Origin: Brachyhypopomus gauderio
Taxonomy: Eukaryota; Chordata; Actinopteri; Gymnotiformes; Hypopomidae
Direction: 5' to 3'
NCBI RefSeq assembly: GCF_052324685.1
Contig: NC_135211.1
Coordinates: 3,831,868 to 3,895,867, forward strand
Length of the DNA stretch: 64,000 nucleotides
The notes below the pieces were generated by a model. That model worked only from the letters and a program-made list of their open reading frames with translations, was not told the DNA's origin and did not search any database. Positions 10,893 through 21,562 of this stretch are shown piece by piece. Numbering within the stretch: the first letter of the stretch is position 1; each line of letters begins with the position of its first letter. The position numbers and the translations under genes were made by a program.

Positions 10893-11810
10893 TCAAATTG
10901 ATGCTGTAAGGTTGTTTGATGAGTAAGAGTCTTCATAGGACAAAGATTTACAAATAGCTGTAATTGTAATAATTATATGGTCTAATGAAAACCCTCCATG
11001 TGGAGAGTACAGTCGACCACGTGGGTTATGATGTGAAATGAGGACACTGTGAGATCAGACCATGCTTTTTGCATCATTGGGTTCATGCAGTAGAACCTCT
11101 GTTTCATTGGAATTTAGAAGAAAACAGTGAGTTGCTGTCCATTGTTTATGTCCTTTATTCAGTCATTGTTGTTAATATTACAGGCATAATCAGGATTTGA
11201 AGATATATACAACTGAGTATCATTGACGTAACAATGTGTCAGGAATGCCACCTGATCTTTCTTAATCAACCTCACCTGCCCCTCATTACCACGCCCCCTT
11301 CAGCCTTACTTAAGCACTTCACCAGCACATCTCAGTTGCGAAGTATTGCCGACTCATGCCGCGTACCAAGCCTTTCTATATCCTGTCTGCTCTCCTGTGT
11401 CCTGACCCTCGCTTACGTCCCCGACCTTGTCTCCTGCCTAATCCCTCTGTACCTCCTGACTTCTGCTCCCCCGGTATGACCCTGGACCGTCCTGACCACG
11501 CCAAGAAAACGCTGTTACTACTGATCCTAGTACTCGTGATTCACCTGCCTGTGTTTGTACCAGCGTCTCATTTCAATAAAAGCGGTGTTCTTCCGCATTT
11601 GGATCCCTCTCTGCCTGTTCAATACGTTACACAATGGAAACACATATCATGTTTGCAAATAAATGTGCCTGACAGTAGTCTAATGAGAATTACATGGGGC
11701 ATGGTATTGACCCTTGTGGGACACCATATTTTACAACTGGCAGCTCAGAGTATTCATTCCATACAAAGATAAATTGACAATTGTAACAGGGCAGCATGAT
11801 CACAGAGGCA
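10893..11810 (-). repeat. Antisense LINE fragment split by a solo LTR, units 2/3
   Basis: Same LINE fragment as at the other boundaries, interrupted at 11237-11631 by the solo LTR. The LTR landed within the YVDD-coding bases. Confidence 0.7.
11237..11631 (+). mobile_element. Solo LTR (gypsy-like), unit 3
   Basis: This 395-bp block starts TGTCAGGAATG and ends CGTTACA, flanked by CAATG on both sides (11232-11236 and 11632-11636). Other units lack it. Its start, its TACTTAAG box (about 11308) and the element GCGAAGTATT some 30 bp later match the LTR of the full gypsy element at 26909-32098, so it is a related family. It most likely arose by LTR-LTR recombination. A poly(A) signal AATAAA near 11575 would define the R/U5 part. 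Confidence 0.85.
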
Positions 11811-12402
11811 AGTAAGATTACAAATCCAGACAGGCTGCACCCTGAGGTTTTTGTCACTCTTTGGTCTGGTGGTGACGCACGTGTTTGCTGAGAGTAGGAC
11901 CTGGGTCCAAGACAATCTATGGTTGCTGCCGTCAGCCTTTGGTACAAATTTCGTCAGAAGTGGGATGGTACTTTGATACCATCGGGACTGTTTCCATGGT
12001 TAAGAACCCATCCCTACTGTGACAGGATGGTTCAAAACCCATTAAAAAAACCCTATTGAGGTGCATGGATGTGGTCCTGGATGTAAGGTGGAGATGTGGG
12101 ACAGACGGAAAGTGTAAAGTGCAGGGGAACGTTCTGGTAGCATCAGTGGAGATCATCACTCTCTGATGGAGAGGGTGATGTGATGGAGACTGCCATGGAG
12201 ACTGCGGCTCTTTGGCCTTCTGCTCAAGGCACCAGTTTGTTGCATGAGATTCATGTGGTCTCTGTCTTTATCACAAACTTTTACAAGCGCTTCAAAATCT
12301 TATGCATGCAGCCAATGAGGATGGTGGTAAGTTGTTCCTGATATGCAGTCAAGTAAGCACTCACAGACAGAGAAAGAAAACCGGACTGAGGAATTAAATT
12401 TA

Positions 12403-12500
12403 CCTATTTTTATTTCTCTGTCTGTGAGTGCTTACTTGACTGCGTGTCGGGAACACCTTACCACCATCCTCATTGGCGTTAGAGAGAAATCGCCACTACA
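12403..12500 (+). repeat. Remnant of the BEL/Pao 5' LTR, copy 1
   Basis: Matches 19101-19198, the last 98 bp of the 3' LTR, with few differences. The upstream remainder of the LTR is missing. Confidence 0.8.
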
Positions 12501-12730
12501 AAGTCTGAAAACTTTCTAACCCGACTTTAAGAAGGATTGCTCTGAAATATCTTGGATTACTTCACCCTGCTTCGGATACGTTGGATGTTTTCCTGTGGAT
12601 GCTCAAAAAAGGATGAAATGGAAGCGTAAATTAGGAAGGAAAGCAAGCAAGCAGGGTGTGTGAAAACCGATACTCGAAGGACTTTAAAAGTTGAAAGACT
12701 GTAGTGATTGTGGACTGCGTTTAAATCACA

Positions 12731-14572
12731 ATGTCGGAATGCGAGATGGTACAAGACCCGGCTGAGTTAGTAAAGATCAAGATTGCCTCCCGCCGTGGCA
12801 AGTTAAGTGTCTGCACGAAACAAATCAATGAAATTCGGACTTTGTTGGTTCAAAACGGAGAAATGGAACAAGTTGAAGGAAAGGTGACGGCACTGTTGCT
12901 AAGTATTCAGTCGTTTAAAACATCACACGGCAAAGTGCAATCATTACTGTTGGAGGATGAAACCGAAAGTGACACGGACTGGTTCAATGGAAAATTGCAG
13001 GACATTGAGGATTTCCTTGAAAAAGTGAACGTTTGGAGAATGGAACAAAACAAACTGCAGTCAACCATACAGCCACAGGACAGCGTTTCTAACGTTTCCA
13101 GGACTTCTAGGTCTTCGAGGGCCTCGTCTGCAGTGAAGATGGCACTGGCTGAGAAGGCTGCTCTGGAGGCACGGAGTAAAGCACTGCCAGCACTTCAGGC
13201 GCTGCAAATGGAGGAGGCAGAGCTCAAGATAAAGCGTGAGATGGAGGAAATGTCACTGAGATTAAAGCGCGACATGGAAGAAATGGCATTAAAATCCAAA
13301 CGCGAGAATCTGGAACTACAAGCTCAATTAGACGAGGCAAATGCCAAACTCAAAGCATTGAGCGACGCTGAAGAGCAAGGTAACGCTATGAATGAGTATT
13401 ATGACTCCCGTATGGAGGAGTCGAGTAAGCCTGTCCTCTCTCGCCTCGACTTTGCACCTGTGGCGGCTGTTCCTAAAACACCACTTCAGCGAGCAGTGCG
13501 ACATCTAAAAAGCAGCTCCAGGGGTATCGCGCCGTCCACCACAAATCAGCAGCAACGATGTGGCGGAATCAACACCACTCCAGCCACCGACACAGAGCTG
13601 AACAGGCAGAGAGACCTTACAGAAATAATGGTGAGACAGCTAAATCTTTCCATTTTACCAAAAAGAGAAGTGCCTACTTTTAGTGGTAATCCCTTGTCAT
13701 TCCAGCCATTTATGCTTGCCTTTGAGCATTCTATTGAAAAAAATACTGATGATTATAAAGACAGATTGTACTTTTTAAAGCAGTTCACTGATGGCCCAGC
13801 AAAGAATATCGTCAAAATTTGCATGCATATGGATGCCCTCCAAGTTTATGCCAAGGCAAAAGAGCTCTTGAAAACTCATTTTGGAAATGAAACGAAAATT
13901 GCAAATGCATACTTAGACAAGGCTTTTAATTGGGCAACACTGAAAGTTGATGATGGAAAGGCTCTCCTTGAATATGCACTATATTTAAGAGAATGTCTTA
14001 CTGCCATGCAAAATCTGGACCATTTGGATGAACTGAATGTAACATCTAATCTTAAACTGCTCATCTCCAAATTACCCTACAAACTCTGTGAACGCTGGCG
14101 AACCACAGTGTATGAAAAATCCCAACAAAACAACACACGGATTAAGTTCGTTCATCTTGTGGAGTTCATAGAACGCCAGTCTACCATCTTACTCCATCCA
14201 GTGTTTGGTGACATCAGAGATAACCCAATCAGCAAGCCCATCTCTAGAGCCAAGCCTAGTGCAAAGTCTCAAAAGAGTGGAAGCAGCTTCATGACCTCTG
14301 TCACCTTGTCTAACCCTCAGTTAACAGCACAGACAGCTAAGACGCAGCAAACCAACAAGCACGTTCCAGCGTCAATGACATGCAGTTGCTGTTCAGATAG
14401 GCACGACATCACTGACTGTGAAAATTTCAAATCACAGGCACATGAAGAGAAAGTAGAATATCTGAAGAGAAATGGCTACTGTTTTGGGTGTCTAAAAAAG
14501 GACATCTTAGCAGGAACTGCCTCAATAGGGCCATTTGTGAGCTGTGCAAGCGTAAACATCATACCTTACTGA
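12731..14572 (+). CDS. BEL/Pao gag-like ORF, copy 1 (613 residues)
   Basis: Open frame with an acidic N-terminal part, a Ser-rich linker, a charged coiled coil (about residues 140-212) made of repeated MEEM/KR segments, and a Pao-type gag core with the PTFSGNPLSFQPF motif near 315. Cys/His residues typical of BEL gag follow toward the C-terminus. The frame leaves the zinc knuckle half finished: after C-F-G-C-L-K-K it diverges and stops 24 codons later, whereas the -1 frame supplies the missing His and Cys. The bases at the switch (14494-14500) are A AAA AAG. This could be a programmed frameshift or a one-base loss in an A run. Confidence 0.8.
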   Translation: MSECEMVQDPAELVKIKIASRRGKLSVCTKQINEIRTLLVQNGEMEQVEGKVTALLLSIQSFKTSHGKVQSLLLEDETESDTDWFNGKLQDIEDFLEKVNVWRMEQNKLQSTIQPQDSVSNVSRTSRSSRASSAVKMALAEKAALEARSKALPALQALQMEEAELKIKREMEEMSLRLKRDMEEMALKSKRENLELQAQLDEANAKLKALSDAEEQGNAMNEYYDSRMEESSKPVLSRLDFAPVAAVPKTPLQRAVRHLKSSSRGIAPSTTNQQQRCGGINTTPATDTELNRQRDLTEIMVRQLNLSILPKREVPTFSGNPLSFQPFMLAFEHSIEKNTDDYKDRLYFLKQFTDGPAKNIVKICMHMDALQVYAKAKELLKTHFGNETKIANAYLDKAFNWATLKVDDGKALLEYALYLRECLTAMQNLDHLDELNVTSNLKLLISKLPYKLCERWRTTVYEKSQQNNTRIKFVHLVEFIERQSTILLHPVFGDIRDNPISKPISRAKPSAKSQKSGSSFMTSVTLSNPQLTAQTAKTQQTNKHVPASMTCSCCSDRHDITDCENFKSQAHEEKVEYLKRNGYCFGCLKKDILAGTASIGPFVSCASVNIIPY

Positions 14573-15930
14573 ACATTACCTGTGAGTATACTGTCAAAAC
14601 TCAGGCGCCTGTTAATAGCGCACTCATCTCAGCTAGTCATGTTACAGGGGCCAGTCACTGTGCATTGGCCATTGTGCCAGTCATCATTGAGTCACCCAAA
14701 AGCTCCAGATCCATAATGACCTACGCATTCCTTGACCCGGGCAGCTCAGCAACTTTCTGCTCTGACAAGCTCATGCATCAGCTTAACGTCAGCGGACGCA
14801 GGACTGAGGTGGCCCTGAAAACGATGGGACAGGAGCAAATGGTGAGATGCTATGAGCTCAAAGGTCTTAAAGGTGGCAACATTGATGGCAGTGTGTTCCT
14901 TCAGTTACCCATTGTATACACACAAGCCAAAATCCCAGTGTCAAAGGACCATTTGGTTACAGCAAACGACATCAAAAGATGGCCGTACCTCAGTGGCATA
15001 ACCCTGGACAGCATTGATGCTGATATAGAGCTACTGATCGGCATGGACGTACCGAAGGCGATGGAACCATGGGATGTCTTAAATAGCCAAAATGATGGAC
15101 CATATGCAGTCAGGACATTACTTGGATGGGTGGTCAATGGTCCACTCAATTCCTGCTTGGCTATGGAAAGAGGTGACAAGGGACCCGCAACAGTTAACCG
15201 AATCACATTGGAGAACATAAGAGAGACGCTTATTAGACAATACAACCATGATTTCCCTGAAAAGGAATGTGAAGAGGAAACCGAGATGTCCGTTGAGGAT
15301 AAAAAATTCATGGATGTGACGACAAGGTCAGTCGTGCTTAGAAATGGTCGCTATCATTTATCTTTACCTTTTCGCAATGAAGCTGTAAATATGCCAGACA
15401 ACCAGCAGATGGCAGTACAACGTACAGTGGGTCTAGCTAGAAAATTTAAGAAAGATTCTGCTTTCGCTAGTGAGTACACCACATTTATGGAAGATGTGCT
15501 CAGCAAGGGCTATGCAGAAAAGGTGCCTACGTGCCAGCTGCAAAGGAATGATGGAATGGTCTGGTATATACCTCATCACGCAGTCTACCACAAGCAGAAT
15601 GGCAAGTTGAGAGTTGTATTCTACTGCTCTGCATCTTATAAAGGCAAATCACTGAACACAGAACTTCTCCAGGGTGCGGACCTGGCGAATCCACTGCTGG
15701 GTGTTCTTCTGAGATTTAGAGAAGAAAGGATTGCTGTAATGGCCGACATCGAGGCAATGTACTATCAAGTACGTGTTCATGAACATCACCGTGACTTCCT
15801 CCGATTCCTCTGGTGGCCACAGGGGGATACAAGCAAGCCATTGGAAGCGTACAGGATGAAGGTTCATCTTTTCGGTACTGTGTCATCTCCAAGCATCGCC
15901 AATTATGCCCTGAAAAAAAACAGCAGTTGA
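14488..15930 (+). pseudogene. BEL/Pao protease and N-terminal RT, copy 1
   Basis: Open frame of 480 codons entered from the gag knuckle. It has a second Cys/His cluster, the aspartic protease motif LDPGSSATF (about residues 82-90), and then the start of the reverse transcriptase with the block LRVVFYCSAS and the block ADIEAMYYQV. It ends at TGA 15928-15930 after an A run (8 A, about 15913-15920), and the RT continues in another frame. The third base of the VVF-D/Y-CS block makes Tyr where copy 2 has the usual Asp. Confidence 0.85.
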
Positions 15931-18095
15931 CAACTCAGAGCAGTTTAGTGCAACAACTCTTGACACCATCAAACAGTTTTTATGTAGATGACTGCCTTCG
16001 ATCTGTGGCATCTGTGACGGAGGCTATCCAGCTTACGCACAACCTTAGGGAAGCATGCGCCCAAGGAGGATTTACCCTAAACAAGTGGGTAAGTAACAGC
16101 TGTGAGGTCCTTGCTACAATACCTGAAAGTCACAGAGCCACGCTTGTGAAACAACTTGACCTGGACAGAGAAAAACCACCCCTTGAGAGGGCCTTGGGAA
16201 TCCAGTGGAATATCCAGAAAGACATACTCACCTTCAAGGTTGCCGACAAGAGCACATCACTCACTAGGCAAGCCATCCTTTCAGTCGTGAGTTCCATCTA
16301 TGACCCATTGGGTTTCCTATGCCCTTTCATTCTCAAGGCCAAGCAATTCCTGCAAAAACTGTGCATTGATAATCGTGGATGGGATGAACACATTCCAAAA
16401 GAACTCTACAAGCCATGGCAAAGATGGATGACAGAACTGAAACAGCTGGACAGATTTGAAGTGGACAGGTGCATAAAACCTGAGGGTTTCGTCCCGGTGA
16501 AGACTGTTCGGCTGCATCATTTCTGTGATGCCAGTGAATCCGGTTATGGAACGGTGACCTACCTTAGTCTTAAGAACAGCAGTGGAGACATTCACATTGT
16601 CTTTATAATGGCGAAATCAAGAGTAGCACCTCTGAAGCAGATGACTATTCCCAGGTTGGAGCTTGCTGCTGCCACACTGGCTGTGAAAGTCGACAAAATG
16701 CTCCAGAAAGAGCTACATATAGATCTTCAGAATTCCACTTTCTGGGCAGACAGCACAACTGTGCTGAAATACATTCACAACGAAACCAAAAGGTTCCGCA
16801 CCTATGTTGCTAACCGCATTGCAATAATCCACAGCCTCTCGCAAGCACACCAGTGGAGGTATGTCTGCTCGAAGGACAATCCGGCAGATGATGCCTCACG
16901 TGGACTCTATATTGAACCACTCTTGGTGTCCAACAGATGGCTCCACGGTCCTCGCTTGCTTTCAAGAGGGGAATCAGATTGGCCTGATATGCCAGAAGAT
17001 CTGAGCTACATACCCAGCTGTGCTGTAGAGGTAAAACATGCCATTACTGTCAATTGTGTGAAGATGGAGATTAATGCAACTTCATCCCTGATTCAGTACT
17101 TCTCCTCTTGGAGGAAACTACTTAGAGCTGTTGCCTGGTTGCTGAAGCTCAAACGCATCCTTCTGCATCGAAGTCGAAAGGACAGAGACAAAGTGACATC
17201 CACATGCCAAGGTGAGCAAGAGCAAAAATGCTTAACTGTGGATGATTTGGATGAAGCAGAAAAGGCAATCATTTGTTATGAACAGCACTGCCACCTGGAT
17301 GCAGAATTGAAATTGATGAAAATGAACAAACCAGTGAAATCTGATAGCCTTGTATTCAGACTGGATCCATGCATTGACAATGGCATCATGAGGGTTGGAG
17401 GACGGATAGGTAAAGCACCGATATCCGTAAACACAAAGAATCCAATCATACTCCCCAAGTCATCACATATATCCAAGTTGATCCTGAGGGATATTCATCA
17501 GCAAAATGGACATTCAGGAAGAAATCAAATGCTATCAAAACTTAGACAAAAATTCTGGCTCCCTTTGGCTAACTCTTGTGCTAGACACATTGTTAGATCT
17601 TGTGTGTTTTGCAGACGGATGCAGGCCAGACCTGGAATGCAGAAAATGGTGGAATTGCCACAGGATCGGATTACTCCCAACTTGCCACCATTTTCCCATG
17701 TTGGTATTGACTTCTTTGGTCCGGTGGAGGCCAAGAGTGGTCACTCACGGGTAAAGCGCTGGGGAGTATTCTTCACCTGTCTGGTAAGCCGGGCAATCCA
17801 TCTAGAAGTAGCATGGAGTCTGGATACCAGTGCTTGCATGAATGCAGTCCGGCGGTTCCTGTGTCGGAGAGGTCAGGTGCTTACCATCAGAACAGACTGT
17901 GGCACCAACTTCACCTCCGCACAGAAGGAACTGGAAATGGCACGGAATCAGCTGGATAAAGAAAAGATTCAGGAATTCCTGCTAAAAAACCATGTCAAGT
18001 GGCTGTTCAATCCACCATATGCAGCTCACTTCGGAGGAGCATGGGAAAGACTTATCCGCCTGGTTAAGAAGACACTTCTCTCGATTGTACGATAA
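15813..18095 (+). pseudogene. BEL/Pao RT (YVDD), RNase H and integrase, copy 1
   Basis: The true coding part begins near 15930 after the frameshift. YVDD is encoded at 15981-15992. Next come the RT thumb, an RNase H-like part with FCDASE near 16520, an integrase zinc finger (H-H-C-C, about residues 552-603) and the integrase core with GIDFFGP, TDCGTNF and GGAWE carrying the acidic triad. The frame stops at TAA 18093-18095, and more integrase C-terminal sequence follows in the same frame. Confidence 0.85.
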
Positions 18096-18605
18096 CAAAC
18101 ACTGGCCGGCGAAATGATGCAAACAGCCTTTTGTGAAAAGGAATGCATTCTCAATGACCGACCGCTTACTACAACCTCTAGTGACCCAAATGATCTCACA
18201 CCCTTGACACCAAACCACCTACTGCAGTTGAAGAGTGAACCGTTGCCACCTCCTGGTCTCTTTAGTAAAAATGATGTGTACAGCAGGAAATGGTGGAAAT
18301 ATGTCCAATACCTGGCAGATCAGTTCTGGTAAAGGTGGACTATGGAATACCTTCCACTACTGCAAGAACGACAGAAGTGGCTCCACACTGAAATGAATTT
18401 CAAAATCAATGACATTGTGGTGCTGGTAGACCCAGCAGCACCTAGGAATTCTTGGCCCCTGGGTAGGGTGGTTAAGACCCTGCCTGGCCCCAAAGGTCTT
18501 GTGCGAAGCGTATTGGTGCAAACAAAGACCAACGTGCTGCAGAGACCCATCAGTAAGCTTTGCTTTCTTCTCGAAGGTGATGAAGCACCTTCAGAGAGGC
18601 TCTGA
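18096..18605 (+). pseudogene. BEL/Pao integrase C-terminus, copy 1
   Basis: Same frame as the preceding ORF but cut by TAA codons at 18093-18095 and 18330-18332, both also present in copy 2. Contains LTPNHLL and the VVLVDP and LGRVVK blocks typical of the Pao integrase tail. Confidence 0.75.
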
Positions 18606-18756
18606 TTGCACACTTGCAGTACTGACAAATCTAAATATTCCTGTGCGTGCTCTCACACCAGCCCATACACTTACACCTACGGACTTTCACAGGTGGCGCT
18701 ACATGTACATTGGACTTGGACTTGATCAGTTACCTTTTTTAACTTTACTGAAATAA

Positions 18757-18779
18757 AAAACAAAAAAGGGGGGGGGGGA
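18757..18779 (+). promoter_or_regulatory. Polypurine tract of BEL/Pao copy 1
   Basis: Run of A then a long G run just upstream of the 3' LTR; the expected site of plus-strand priming. Confidence 0.65.
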
Positions 18780-19499
18780 CCCGAATGGAAACAAAATGTA
18801 AGACTAGCATTTCATTTGGTGTTTCTTGGTTTTTTATGGTTACCTTTGTGTATGGGCTAATGTATTGTGTATTAGGTTTTGGAACACCTGTATTGTATAG
18901 CCTTTATTGAGTACGTATGGCTCCCTTTCATTATGGTTTAGAATTGTCCTGCAGTAACAGTGACAATTAGGGGCCAGTGTGTTGGAGCCATATTTGTGAA
19001 TTGTACATCATGTTGATGGTAACTTATAATACACATAAATTAGTGGTATACTTACCTGACATGTTTGCATTTTTATACATATCTGTCTGTCTATGCCTAT
19101 CCTATTTTTATTTCTCTGTCTGTGAGTGCTTACTTGACTGCGTGTCGGGAACAACTTACCACCATCCTCATTGGCGTTAGACAGAAATCGCCACTACATA
19201 TGCATTTTATACTTTTGCCAATTAATTTAATTTAATTTAATTTCATATTTTGCAAATATGGATGTTTGTAGCATCCTTGGACAAGCCAGGGAAATGCCTA
19301 CTTTTTATTTTGAACCATTACTTATCAACAAATCATTCTAAGAAAAAATGGACAGAAATTGATTTTGCTTTTTGAAACAGATTATAACTAGTGGTGGGAC
19401 TTTAACGCGGTATTTTCGATTAATTAATTACAGGAAAGTTAACGCACTAAAAAAATTTACGCATTTTAACGCATTTAACGCACGAGACACTTTTGCACC

Positions 19500-19738
19500 A
19501 TGGAATGTTTCTCAGTACGCGAGTTCCGGGCATACAGATTATGGACACACAATAAGATCATGATGGAGATGACTGAAGAGGCTACGCCTGTGGATGGGAA
19601 ATTAAAAAATATGAAACTTCCAGATGGAAGTACAAACAAAAATAGTGTTATTTACACTTTATGTAGGAAGGAGTTCGCTTATCACAGGAGCACTTCCACC
19701 CTTCATTACCACCTCAACGCAAAACATGTTGCGGCTAA
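19500..19738 (+). pseudogene. BED zinc-finger remnant of a hAT transposase, unit 3
   Basis: Reads a degraded BED finger with a single N-terminal Cys (VIYTLCRKEF) followed by HRSTSTLHYHLNAKH. The first zinc Cys appears to be replaced by Tyr. The frame runs on into a nested MITE at 19739, so the C-terminal part of the open frame (to 19913) is not transposase. Confidence 0.7.
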
Positions 19739-20049
19739 AGCTGGGCATACACTGTGCGATATTTTAAATCGTGTACTCAGCTCCAGCTCAAACTGTACGA
19801 CTAAATCGCAGGGAGAGTCGGCTCGTGGAGCTGCTTCAACAGTGCGATACTCTCACGAGGAGCGATTTGAATTTCAAACATGTTTGATGTTCTTGCGACG
19901 CTGCGATTTCTGATTGGGAGTTGGTCGTGAGGTGTGAATCGCTCCTCGTTTACCTGTGTGAACTATATGATGCACGACACGCGATTGAGCCGAAACGAGT
20001 GAAAAATTGGCTGAAAATGGGCCAAAAATCGCACAGTGTACGCCCAGCT
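19739..20049. mobile_element. MITE nested in the hAT relic, unit 3
   Basis: This 311-bp element has inverted ends AGCTGGGCATACACTGTGCG and CGCACAGTGTACGCCCAGCT and TAA on both sides. A 3-bp TAA duplication suggests a PIF/Harbinger origin. Removing it rejoins the hAT coding sequence. Confidence 0.72.
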
Positions 20050-20373
20050 TAACGCGCAGGTCAGTAATGATAACTTAGCTGCTAAATGTATTCCTAGTAC
20101 GATAGGGTGACCAAACGTCCGTAATTCACATCCTGTCCCGGGCGTCCCGGGTTTTTTTTTAAAGTGAGGAAATGTCCTGGTTTTTAAAGTACCTTCATTG
20201 GACCATTAAGTCTGGATTAAACTTTCGCGAGTGGCCGTAGCGCGCAACTCCGCACGCGTTTATACATGACGCGTCACATTATTTGTGTTGTCCGCTCCCT
20301 GTGGTCGAAGATAAATGCTTACAAGAAGCGCTGCGAATTGCGTCAACTGATGCAAGTTACGAACTACCGTCCA

Positions 20374-20481
20374 GGGGTGAGTTTCCCAAAACGTTCTTAG
20401 CGCCAAGTACTTCTTAACCTCGTACGTAAGAACAAGGTTACGAAGTACTTAGCGCTAAGAACGTTTTGGGAAACTCACCCC
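20374..20481. mobile_element. Small palindromic MITE nested in the hAT relic, unit 3
   Basis: A 108-bp almost perfect palindrome beginning GGGGTGAGTTTCCC and ending with its reverse complement. Such hairpin elements are common in fish genomes. I could not define a clear target duplication. Confidence 0.7.
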
Positions 20482-20515
20482 AGAAAGACAATGTCGAAGA
20501 AAATCCAGCAGCTGT

Positions 20516-20701
20516 ATGATGAGGAAAGAATTAAAACAGGTTATTGTGAAGAGTGCCACAAATGTGGCTCTGACTGGGGATCACTGGACCTCTGTTAGCA
20601 ACAAGAATGATCTTGGTGTGACAGCTCATATTATAGATGATGAATCTATAGATGATGAAGATCCAGTCATTTGCTTTGAGCATGCAGAAGACCACTTATA
20701 G
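20516..20701 (+). pseudogene. hAT transposase fragment, unit 3
   Basis: Contains LTGDHWTSVSNKNDLGVTAH, which resembles the catalytic-Asp region of ZBED/hAT transposases. The rest of the transposase is missing. Confidence 0.65.
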
Positions 20702-21492
20702 GCACTATGAAAATGCCTGTGGCAGAGGCCTGGGAAATTAAAGAAAAATATACCATCTAAAATGGTATTAAAAAACATCTTCTGATTTATTCAATTCTTC
20801 GAATATCCTGAGCAAAACATTTTTGGTCAGAATTTCCAATGTTCTGAACTGTTTTCTGCACACTACACATATATTGGTCTGTGTAGTAGACTGGTGGAAA
20901 AATAAACAAGATGTTGAAGTTTATGATTATGTTCATTGATTCATTCATCATTCAAACTTAAATTAATATTTCTCATGTTAAATACTGAAATGCGATTAAA
21001 ATGCAATTAATTTCGATTAATTAATTACAAAGCTTCCAATTAATTCGATTAATTTTTTTAATCGCGTCCCACCCCTAATTATAACATTATATATGTACCT
21101 GAAGTGAAGACAAAAAATGTCAGCAAATTTTTAAGTTGCAATAGTTTTTCTTAAAATCTCCAACATGAAAAGCTTGACTGCTTCTATGACACAATTCTTG
21201 AACTATCCTTTCCAACAGATCCTACAATAGTGATTAAACTGAAATGACAACAAAAACAGTCCAATGCACAGTGATAAACAAACTCTACAGATCATCCATT
21301 AGTGGAGATTAGCCAAACAAACTCAGCCGCAGACTGCAATTCATTGAGATATTTGACTAATGGGGAAGTTCCAAGTGTCCTCCCTTTGGTGATATACTTT
21401 AGACAGTGGACACTAATGCCTAACATTAGTCCCAAACTGTCACACCTGTGTTTGTTTGTTCATGGGATTGTGGTCATATAAGTGTCCATGTG

Positions 21493-21500
21493 TATAAAAA
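21493..21500 (+). promoter_or_regulatory. TATA box of gene C
   Basis: TATAAAAA, only 70 bp before the start codon. A 12-bp segment present in genes A, B, D and E (between TTCAGA and GTGTAGAAG) is missing here and in gene F, in the region where transcription should start. Confidence 0.8.
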
Positions 21501-21562
21501 ACCAGGATGGACAGTATTCAGAGTGTAGAAGCATCCAGATCATCTCCTCACACTGAAGCAAC

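Larger units (their letters stand above)
5492..10982 (+). repeat. Tandem unit 2 of the hatching-enzyme array
   Basis: Near-identical copy of unit 1 at a constant offset of 5,491 bp, including the foldback element in intron 1. No indel was needed to carry exon positions across. The rare differences include the intron 3 donor of gene B and a C/T change near 8745. The near identity points to a very recent duplication, recent homogenisation, or an assembly duplication. Confidence 0.93.
12308..19198 (+). mobile_element. Decayed BEL/Pao LTR retrotransposon, copy 1
   Basis: A 6.9-kb element flanked by TATGCAT on both sides. It encodes, in order, a Pao-type gag, aspartic protease, reverse transcriptase, RNase H and integrase, broken by frameshifts and stops. 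A purine tract (A-rich then 11 G, about 18757-18779) precedes the 3' LTR, which probably starts near 18798 and ends at 19198 (CCACTACA). The 5' LTR is reduced to its last 98 bp (12403-12500) and preceded by an inverted copy of much of that same sequence (12308-12375). Confidence 0.88.
19389..21077 (+). mobile_element. Non-autonomous hAT relic, unit 3
   Basis: Ends TAGTGGTGGGAC and GTCCCACCCCTA are near-inverted repeats, flanked by the 8-bp duplication ATTATAAC (19381-19388 and 21078-21085), which occurs once in units without it. Both features are typical of the hAT superfamily. Inside are remains of a BED-finger protein and a short transposase piece. Two MITEs are nested in it. Confidence 0.88.

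Noticed and set aside
14494-14500. Claim that two copies independently support programmed frameshifting
   Set aside because: Copies 1 and 2 descend from one insertion by segmental duplication, so the shared heptamer is a single observation.
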